From SIG510 sp045540975 (GTDB lineage: Bacteria; Bacillota; Clostridia; Oscillospirales; JAAYXM01): 6,290 nucleotides of DNA. The first letter of the stretch is position 1, and each line of letters starts with the position of its first letter. Below the pieces are notes generated by a model that was not told where the DNA came from, did not search any database, and was given only the letters and a program-made list of their open reading frames with translations. The stretch covers positions 1 through 6,290 of the forward strand of contig JAZQIE010000202.1 of the NCBI GenBank assembly GCA_045540975.1, given 5' to 3'. The position numbers and the translations under genes were made by a program. This document shows, piece after piece, positions 1 through 5,260 of the stretch.

Positions 1-1
1 C

Positions 2-67
2 ACAAAAGGGCTGGAAAATTCCTTTGATTTGACGAGCGACGCCTATCGGCTTGAGGTGGTGGAATGA
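2..67 (+). CDS. C-terminal end of an unidentified protein (partial, start outside window)
   Basis: An open frame enters from the left edge and gives 21 codons ending ...SDAYRLEVVE before a TGA at 65-67. The TGA shares bases with the ATG of the next gene (ATGA), the usual layout of translationally coupled genes, and the next gene's ribosome binding site (GAGGTGG, 53-59) lies within its last codons. This junction is the main reason to think the frame is a real gene end. The tail is too short to place in a family, so no function is proposed. It is probably the upstream member of the same operon as the phosphopantetheinyl transferase. Confidence 0.55.
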   Translation, partial: TKGLENSFDLTSDAYRLEVVE

Positions 68-552
68 TTCGGGTCTATCTCGCGCCCGTGCGCGATTTCG
101 GCGCATCTCACCGCGAAAACCAAAGCCTGACCGCAGATGCACTGGTGCTTGAACTCTTGGGTGAGCGTCTGCACCGCGCGGAAAACGGAAGACCGTTTGT
201 AAGCCGCGGCTTTGTCAGTATCTCGCACAGCGGAGAGACGGTTGCGCTTGCGGCGGCAGAGATTCCGATTGGGATTGATGCGGAGGAAAAGCGCGCGCGC
301 CCCGAAGCACTTTGGGAGCGTGCGGGCGCAAGCGGATATGCGGATTGGTGCAAAAAAGAAGCGTATGTGAAATTTCTGGGTGAGGGCTTTACCGCGCATC
401 CGCGCACGGTGAAGCTCCCAACGGGAATCTGGACGAAGGCTTGGGAGACCGAGGAGGTTTGCCTCGCGGTCTGTGCAAGCGAAAAACACGAGGTAATCAT
501 CAAACGGGAGGTGGCACCCAATGTATGGGAAACTGCATTGCTACATCGGTGA
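64..552 (+). CDS. 4'-phosphopantetheinyl transferase superfamily protein (compact, Sfp-like)
   Basis: Enzymes of this family move the phosphopantetheine arm of coenzyme A onto a serine of an acyl- or peptidyl-carrier protein in the cytoplasm, converting apo to holo carrier. The 162-residue product shows the family signatures in order: a SISHSG segment (52-57), the metal-binding GIDAE (70-74, acidic residues D72 and E74), and a W-x-x-K-E-A-x-x-K motif (W95, K98, E99, K103). It is much shorter than Sfp-type enzymes (about 220-240 residues). It lacks most of their N-terminal half, and the D72-to-E99 distance is only 27 residues where Sfp has roughly 40-45. The start is ATG at 64, with GAGGTGG at 53-59, overlapping the upstream stop. 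The last 32 nt overlap the next gene. No carrier protein or polyketide/peptide synthase gene is in view, so its substrate is unknown. Family assignment is fairly sure; activity is inferred. Confidence 0.85.
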   Translation: MIRVYLAPVRDFGASHRENQSLTADALVLELLGERLHRAENGRPFVSRGFVSISHSGETVALAAAEIPIGIDAEEKRARPEALWERAGASGYADWCKKEAYVKFLGEGFTAHPRTVKLPTGIWTKAWETEEVCLAVCASEKHEVIIKREVAPNVWETALLHR

Positions 553-1033
553 CGGAAAGGGCAAGACCACCGCGGCGGTAGGTCTTGCCGTGCGCGCACA
601 TATGGCAGGGTTGAAGGTCTGTGTGTATCAGTTTTTGAAAGACGGACTCTCTGCGGAACTGAACGGTCTCAAAGAGTTGGGAATTGAAGTAAAAAATGCC
701 CCGATGCAAGGGTTTTATATGGAGTTGGATGCGGATGACAAAGCCGCAACCTGCACCGAGTCCGCAGAACTTTGCACAACCGTTGCGGAAAAAGCCGAGG
801 AATGCGACCTTTTGGTGTTGGATGAGTTTCTTTGGGCGGTGACCATGGAAATCCTGCCCGAGGATTTGGTGCTGTGCGTGCTGGATGCGTGCAAAGACAA
901 ATGTGAACTGGTCCTCACCGGTGCCTGCGCGCCCGATTGGATTTTGGAGCGCGCGGACTATCTCACCGAAATGAATAAGCTGCGGCATCCGTTTGACTTG
1001 GAAGTGCCGCCGAGAGCGGGAATCGAGTTTTAG
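521..1033 (+). CDS. cobO: CobO/BtuR-family ATP:corrinoid adenosyltransferase
   Basis: This family transfers the 5'-deoxyadenosyl group of ATP to Co(I) corrinoids, the adenosylation step of coenzyme B12 synthesis and salvage. The 170-residue product has the family P-loop GDGKGKTT at 10-17, a Walker B-like LLVLDE ending at D101-E102, an LTG-x-x-AP segment at 132-138, the ADYLTEM element (145-151) and the closing HPFD...GIEF (156-170). It begins almost directly at the P-loop strand and so lacks the N-terminal extension of proteobacterial enzymes, as short Gram-positive forms do. The arginine that usually follows LTG is replaced by alanine (A135). The ATG at 521 is supported by GGGAGGTGG at 506-514. 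The gene overlaps the phosphopantetheinyl transferase by 32 nt, suggesting coupled translation. No other cobalamin gene and no cobalamin riboswitch is visible. A terminator-like hairpin follows the TAG stop within 5 nt. Confidence 0.9.
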   Translation: MYGKLHCYIGDGKGKTTAAVGLAVRAHMAGLKVCVYQFLKDGLSAELNGLKELGIEVKNAPMQGFYMELDADDKAATCTESAELCTTVAEKAEECDLLVLDEFLWAVTMEILPEDLVLCVLDACKDKCELVLTGACAPDWILERADYLTEMNKLRHPFDLEVPPRAGIEF

Positions 1034-1038
1034 CGGAG

Positions 1039-1077
1039 CACCTCTCATCATAGAGTATGATGGGAGGTGTTTTCTTT
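1039..1077 (+). terminator. Intrinsic-terminator-like hairpin overlapping the symporter ribosome binding site
   Basis: The arms 1039-1052 and 1056-1069 pair over 14 bp (6 G-C, 7 A-T, one G-T) around a 3-nt GAG loop, and TTTTCTTT follows at 1070-1077. This is the classic form of a rho-independent terminator and it lies 5 nt after the adenosyltransferase stop. Its 3' arm contains GGGAGGTG, the apparent ribosome binding site of the symporter, so in RNA the same fold would also hide that site. Whether it acts as a full terminator, an attenuator or a translational switch cannot be told from sequence alone. Confidence 0.8.
1062..1069 (+). promoter_or_regulatory. Ribosome binding site of the symporter gene, inside the hairpin
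   Basis: GGGAGGTG is a strong anti-16S match. It lies 6 nt before TTG at 1076, an ideal distance, whereas the in-frame GTG at 1067 falls inside the site itself and has no comparable site before it. This decides for TTG as the start. All eight bases are paired in the predicted hairpin. Confidence 0.75.
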
Positions 1078-2428
1078 GGCTGTTTTTCTTGAACGGTTGG
1101 ACCGTTTGATCTGGGGCGCGCCGCTGATTTTGGTGCTGCTTTCTGTTGGGATTCTCTTTTCGCTGCGGCTAAACTGGATTCAGGTACGGTCTCTGCCGCG
1201 CGCACTCAAACTGCTGGTCTCCGCCGAGGAGGGGGAAGGGGAGGTGTCCCGCTTTGGGGCGCTTGCCACATCCCTTGCCGCAATGATTGGGACGGGGAAT
1301 ATCGTTGGGGTCGCAACCGCGGTTGGTCTTGGTGGCGCAGGTGCGCTCTTTTGGATGCTGCTCGCGGGATTTTTTGGGATGGCAACCGCGTATGCGGAAG
1401 GATTTTTGGCGGTGCGGTTTCGTCTGCGCGGCGATGACGGGGCGTTGTTTGGCGGTCCGTTTGCATACATTGAGCGCGGAATGGGGAAGAAGTACCTGCC
1501 GCTTGCACGGGCGTTTGCGGTATGCGGCGCCGCCGCGGCGGTATTCGGCATCGGCACGGTGACACAGATAAACGGGATTGTCGGCGCGGTGAAGACGCTG
1601 TCCGGGAGTGAGAGTGCGGCGGTGACCGTTATGACCGCGCTTGCGGTGACCCTGCTTGCCGCATGGGTATTGGGCGGCGGTGTCGGGCGGATTTCCAAGG
1701 TGAGCGCGGTGCTGGTGCCCGTGATGGGCGGACTCTTTTTTGCCGCGACACTCGGGGTTTTGATTTGTAATTTCGGGAAAATACCGACCGCGCTGAAGGA
1801 AATTGCGGTTGGGGCATTTTGTCCGCGCGCGGTGGGCGGCGGGATTTCGGGGAGTCTTCTTGCGTCCGCGATTCGTATGGGGGTCTCCCGCGGGGTGTTT
1901 TCCAACGAAGCGGGGATGGGAAGCTCTGCCATTGCCTGCGCCTCCGCACGCGCAAAGCATCCGTGGGAGCAAGGGCTGGTGAATATGACCGGAACTTTTT
2001 TGGATACCGTGGTGCTTTGCACCCTCACGGGGCTTGCCATTGTGGTGACCGGGGCGCACAGAGTTTTGCCAAACGGAGGAGCAATGCTGACATCCCTTGC
2101 ATACGAGAGCCTTCCGTTTGGGGGAGCGATTGTCAATCTCACACTCGTCTTGTTTGCTTTTGCGTCCACCGTGGGTTGGTATTATTACGGGGAGGCTTGC
2201 GCGCGGTATTTGGGAAAGGCGCGTGGGGTACATCTGTACCACGCGATGTTTTTGTGCTTGTTGTTTTGCGGTGCATTTCTGAAATCGGATGTGGTATGGA
2301 CGCTGGCGGATTGCTTGAACGGACTCATGGCGGTGCCGAATCTTTTGGCGCTGCTTCTCCTTTCTCCGCTCGTGATTCGCGAAACAAAAAAATTGAAAAA
2401 TTTTGAAGAAAAAAGAAGGTATTGGTGA
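1076..2428 (+). CDS. AGCS-family sodium:alanine/glycine symporter
   Basis: This is a multi-pass membrane protein that imports alanine or glycine together with Na+ (family knowledge; the exact substrate is not shown here). From the TTG start it has 450 residues, normal for the family. Family blocks are clear: GEVSRFGALATSLAAMIGTGNIVGVA around 55-80 (IGTGN at 71-75), GALFWM near 89-94, GGPFAYIERG at 126-135, the hallmark GVSRGVFSNEAGMGS at 269-283, the HPWEQGL and FLDTVVLCTLTG segments at 295-319, GWYYYGE at 367-373 and NGLMAVPNL at 415-423. Hydrophobic segments run through the whole length, and the C-terminal tail (about 435-450) is strongly charged and probably cytoplasmic. The longest open frame begins at GTG 1067, but the ribosome binding site at 1062-1069 favours TTG 1076. 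No glycine riboswitch is seen upstream; the only leader structure is the terminator-like hairpin. The dGTPase-like gene follows after 39 nt. Confidence 0.92.
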   Translation: MAVFLERLDRLIWGAPLILVLLSVGILFSLRLNWIQVRSLPRALKLLVSAEEGEGEVSRFGALATSLAAMIGTGNIVGVATAVGLGGAGALFWMLLAGFFGMATAYAEGFLAVRFRLRGDDGALFGGPFAYIERGMGKKYLPLARAFAVCGAAAAVFGIGTVTQINGIVGAVKTLSGSESAAVTVMTALAVTLLAAWVLGGGVGRISKVSAVLVPVMGGLFFAATLGVLICNFGKIPTALKEIAVGAFCPRAVGGGISGSLLASAIRMGVSRGVFSNEAGMGSSAIACASARAKHPWEQGLVNMTGTFLDTVVLCTLTGLAIVVTGAHRVLPNGGAMLTSLAYESLPFGGAIVNLTLVLFAFASTVGWYYYGEACARYLGKARGVHLYHAMFLCLLFCGAFLKSDVVWTLADCLNGLMAVPNLLALLLLSPLVIRETKKLKNFEEKRRYW

Positions 2429-2455
2429 AACGGTGCGGTATTTATCTATTAGAGA

Positions 2456-2461
2456 GGGGTG
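2456..2461 (+). promoter_or_regulatory. Ribosome binding site that fixes the dGTPase-like start
   Basis: GGGGTG, within a longer purine run (2451-2465), stands 6 nt before ATG 2468. The longest frame would begin with a GTG at 2459 that is part of this site, so the ATG is the better start. Confidence 0.65.
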
Positions 2462-2467
2462 AGAGTC

Positions 2468-3457
2468 ATGACAATTCGAGAACGCTGCGAGGAAGCGGAG
2501 TATCAAAATCTCGCACCGTTTGCGGCGCATGCGCGCGAGAGTCTGGGGCGTGATACATATGAAGAACCGTGCCCTGTGCGCACCTGCTTTCAGCGGGATA
2601 CCGACCGTATCATCCATTCCAAAGCGTTTCGCAGACTCAAGCATAAAACCCAGGTGTTTATCTCACCCGAAGGGGATCATTACCGCACACGCCTGACCCA
2701 TACCTTGGAGGTCAGCCAAATTGCGCGGACCATTGTCCGTGCGCTGGGGCTCAATGAAGACCTGACCGAGGCGATTTGCATGGGTCATGATTTGGGACAT
2801 ACGCCGTTCGGGCACGCGGGCGAGCGAGAACTCACCGCCTTAACCGACGGACGGTTTACCCATAACCGCCAAAGTGTGCGCGTGGTGGAGCGGATAGAAA
2901 AGGACGGCGCAGGTTTGAATCTGACACGCGAGGTGCGAGACGGAATTTTGCACCACAGCGGAGGCGGACACGCTTCGACCTTGGAGGGCAGAGTGGTGCA
3001 GATTGCCGACCGCATTGCCTATATCAACCACGATATTGACGATGCCTGCCGCGCAGGACTTCTCCGTGTGGAGGAGGTGCCGACCCGTTTGGGAAAGACG
3101 TATTCCGAGCGCATCAACACCCTTGTGACCGATATCATCTATGCGAGTGACGGCAAACCCGAAATTTGCATGAGCGAGACGGTGGAGGAGGCAATGCTGA
3201 GCCTTCGGACGTTTATGTTTGAGCATGTGTACCGCATTCCGTCCGCGCTGCATGAAGAAGAAAAGGTGCGGCGGATGATTCGTCAACTGTTTACCTATTA
3301 CAGCGAGCATCCGGATGCGATGCCGAATGAATTTCGAGAAACCGCATACAGCGAGGATATTGAAGCCGCGGTGTGCGACTATATTGCGGGAATGACCGAC
3401 CGTTATGCGGTCACGGTTTATTCCGAACTGTTTATTCCGACAAGCTGGAATCATTAA
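2468..3457 (+). CDS. dgt: Deoxyguanosinetriphosphate triphosphohydrolase-like HD-domain protein
   Basis: Members of this family cleave dNTPs (dGTP in the best-known case) to the nucleoside and tripolyphosphate, and so control the deoxynucleotide pool; some members need a nucleotide activator. The 329-residue product shows the conserved N-terminal FQRDTDRIIHSKAFRRLKHKTQVF (41-64), the HD-domain metal ligands H78 (in RLTHT), H107-D108 (in GHDLGHTPFGH) and D181 (in IADRIAYINHDIDDA), and the FTHNRQS element (130-136). The length fits the short form common in Gram-positive bacteria and close to that of dGTPase-like proteins rather than E. coli Dgt (about 500 residues). ATG 2468 is chosen over the in-frame GTG at 2459 because the latter lies in the ribosome binding site. 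The dnaG gene follows after 19 nt, almost surely in the same transcript, the usual arrangement in clostridia. The actual nucleotide preference cannot be read from the sequence. Confidence 0.93.
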   Translation: MTIRERCEEAEYQNLAPFAAHARESLGRDTYEEPCPVRTCFQRDTDRIIHSKAFRRLKHKTQVFISPEGDHYRTRLTHTLEVSQIARTIVRALGLNEDLTEAICMGHDLGHTPFGHAGERELTALTDGRFTHNRQSVRVVERIEKDGAGLNLTREVRDGILHHSGGGHASTLEGRVVQIADRIAYINHDIDDACRAGLLRVEEVPTRLGKTYSERINTLVTDIIYASDGKPEICMSETVEEAMLSLRTFMFEHVYRIPSALHEEEKVRRMIRQLFTYYSEHPDAMPNEFRETAYSEDIEAAVCDYIAGMTDRYAVTVYSELFIPTSWNH

Positions 3458-3476
3458 ATGAAAGTGAGGTGGAACT

Positions 3477-5231
3477 GTGGCATTTTCCGACTCTTTCCTG
3501 GAAGAACTCTGCGCGCGCAATGATATTGTGAGCGTGGTGAGTCAGTATGTATCGCTCACCCGACGGGGTGGGAATTATGTGGGACTTTGCCCGTTCCACA
3601 ATGAAAAGACCGCATCGTTTAACGTGAGTCCCGATCGGCAGTTTTTCCACTGCTTCGGTTGCGGTGCGGGCGGTGATGTCATCACCTTTCTGATGAAAAT
3701 CGAGAATCTGGATTTCCCCGATGCGGTGTACCGCTTGGCGGAGCGCGCGGGCATGAGTGTGCCCGAAAGCAACGAGGAGATTCGCTCGCAAAAGAAGAAA
3801 AAAGAACGCCTGCTTGCGCTTTCCAAGGAAGCGGCGCGGTTTTTCCACTCCGCTTTGCTTGGGGAAGACGGAAAAGCAGGGCTTGAATATCTCTTGGGGC
3901 GCGGACTGTCTCCTGCCACCATCAAGCGGTTCGGACTCGGGTTTGCGCCCGATTCGTGGGACAAGCTGCTCGGTGAGATGATTCGGCTCGGCTTTACCAA
4001 GCAGGAGCTTTTGGATGCGGGACTTGCCCTTTCCAATAAGACGGGACGGTTGTATGACCGATTCCGAAACCGCGTCATGTTTCCGATTATCGACGTCCGA
4101 GGCGATGTCATCGGGTTTGGCGGACGTGTGATGGACGATTCCAAACCAAAATACCTCAATTCACCCGAAACGGTTGTGTTTAACAAGCGCAAGAATTTGT
4201 TTGCGCTCAACCTCGCGAAAAAGAGCGAGGCGAAGCGGATGATTCTGTGCGAAGGGTATATGGACGTCATTGCCTTGCATCAGGCAGGCTTTGACTCGGC
4301 GGTCGCATCGCTCGGAACCGCGCTGACGCCCGAGCAGGCGCGGCTCATTGCACGGTATCAGAACGAAGTGGTCATTGCATACGACGCGGACGGCGCGGGA
4401 ATCAATGCGGCAAATCGCGCGATTGACCTGCTCAAGGAAGCGGGGCTTGCAATTAAGATTCTGCGGATTCCGCAGGCGAAGGACCCGGATGAGTTTATCA
4501 AGAAATTCGGTCCCGAGAAGTTTGCGAGACTGCTGGATGCATCCGAGGCGGACACCGAATACAGGCTTTTAAGAGCGCAGGACGGATTGGATCTTGAGCA
4601 GGATGAAGGGCGCGTGGCATATCTCAAACGCGCGGTACAGCTGCTTGCCGAGATTTCAAGCGGGATCGAGCGCGAGATTTACATTGCACGTACCGCAAAG
4701 CAGGTGGGAATCCCTGCCGATGCGTTGGGACGTGAGGTGGAGCGCACCCGAAAGACCTTACTTGCGAAGAAAAAGAAGGAGCAAGACCGTCAGGAAATGT
4801 TCCCGCTTTCGCAAAAAGGCTCTGCGGCACGGACACTCAAATACGAAAATCCGAAAAGTGCGGTGGCGGAGGAAAAACTTCTTGCACTGCTCATGGCACG
4901 CCCCGAGCTGATGGAAGCAATCGGCGGACGGCTGACACCCGAGATGTTCAGCGTCCCCATCTTCGGCAAGGTGTTTGCACGGATGGAGGAGCTGCACCGA
5001 GAAAACAGCGGCTTTACGCTGACCGCACTCACACGGGAGTGCACACCCGAGGAGACCTCGCAGCTGACCGGTGTATTTGCCAAATTTGTGGGCGGTGACG
5101 AAGCGGCGCTTTCCGATTATGTTGCACTCATTGAACGCGAGCAATGGAAGAAAAACCACGCGGATTCCGATGAGGCACTCAGGGAAGCAATGAAGCGTTT
5201 TCAAGAGAAAAAGTCAGACGGAGAAAATTGA
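3477..5231 (+). CDS. dnaG: DNA primase DnaG
   Basis: Primase makes the short RNA primers that start DNA synthesis at the replication fork, working with the DnaB-type helicase. The 584-residue product has all parts in order. A CHC2-type zinc-binding domain has C38, H41, C59 and C62 (CPFHNEKTASF ... FHCFGCGAGGDV). The catalytic core includes the basic DRFRNRVMFPI block (194-204), followed by the Toprim domain with E259 in CEGYMDV and the YDADGAG motif (302-308; D303, D305). A lysine-rich linker (about 425-460) then leads to a helical C-terminal helicase-interaction domain (about 461-575). The length is normal for the family (about 580-620). The GTG start at 3477 places the zinc domain at its usual distance from the N-terminus and is preceded by GTGAGGTGG (3464-3472); an ATG at 3458 is out of frame. 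rpoD follows after 29 nt. Confidence 0.98.
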   Translation: MAFSDSFLEELCARNDIVSVVSQYVSLTRRGGNYVGLCPFHNEKTASFNVSPDRQFFHCFGCGAGGDVITFLMKIENLDFPDAVYRLAERAGMSVPESNEEIRSQKKKKERLLALSKEAARFFHSALLGEDGKAGLEYLLGRGLSPATIKRFGLGFAPDSWDKLLGEMIRLGFTKQELLDAGLALSNKTGRLYDRFRNRVMFPIIDVRGDVIGFGGRVMDDSKPKYLNSPETVVFNKRKNLFALNLAKKSEAKRMILCEGYMDVIALHQAGFDSAVASLGTALTPEQARLIARYQNEVVIAYDADGAGINAANRAIDLLKEAGLAIKILRIPQAKDPDEFIKKFGPEKFARLLDASEADTEYRLLRAQDGLDLEQDEGRVAYLKRAVQLLAEISSGIEREIYIARTAKQVGIPADALGREVERTRKTLLAKKKKEQDRQEMFPLSQKGSAARTLKYENPKSAVAEEKLLALLMARPELMEAIGGRLTPEMFSVPIFGKVFARMEELHRENSGFTLTALTRECTPEETSQLTGVFAKFVGGDEAALSDYVALIEREQWKKNHADSDEALREAMKRFQEKKSDGEN

Positions 5232-5260
5232 CAGTAAATAGAAAAGGAAGGTTGATCAGG

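Noticed and set aside
1056..1061. TATGAT as a -10 promoter element for the symporter.
   Set aside because: No -35-like hexamer lies 16-18 nt upstream, and the bases are explained as part of the hairpin. TTGACT at 993-998 is too far away and has no matching -10.
1034..1075. A glycine or cobalamin riboswitch in the leader before the symporter.
   Set aside because: The gap is only 42 nt, far too short for either aptamer, and only the single hairpin is present.
1057..1092. A tiny ATG-ATG frame of 11 codons spanning the hairpin, as a possible leader peptide.
   Set aside because: There is no ribosome binding site before it, its start is inside the stem, and it has no run of regulatory codons.
2221..2244. 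Inverted repeat around GGTAC-ATCT-GTACC inside the symporter gene.
   Set aside because: It is short, has unpaired bases in the outer part, lies in coding sequence and has no regulatory context.
1819..2406. A 195-codon plus-strand open frame inside the symporter gene in another frame.
   Set aside because: It is fully inside a conserved coding sequence, has no good start site, and its translation shows no known motif.
2393..2452. A promoter for dgt-dnaG-rpoD in the A/T-rich end of the symporter gene (TTGAAA 2393, TTGAAG 2403, TTGGTG 2422, TATCTA 2443).
   Set aside because: No pair combines acceptable matches with 16-18 nt spacing; the best (TTGGTG with TATCTA) has a 15-nt gap and weak hexamers.
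1169..2644. A 491-codon open frame on the minus strand (and another of 329 codons at 1180-2169) opposite the symporter.
   Set aside because: They lie opposite a clear AGCS symporter gene, have the arginine-, proline- and histidine-rich, low-order composition of an antisense shadow in G+C-rich DNA, and show no recognisable domain.
3672..3686. A 15-nt near-perfect palindrome (GGTGATG-T-CATCACC) as a possible operator.
   Set aside because: It lies inside the primase zinc domain and encodes the conserved GGDVIT segment, so coding constraint explains it.
4211..4230. Inverted repeat CCTCGC/GCGAGG with an 8-nt loop inside dnaG, as a possible RNA processing site.
   Set aside because: A 6-bp stem is expected by chance in G+C-rich coding DNA, and there is no T-tract or other supporting signal.
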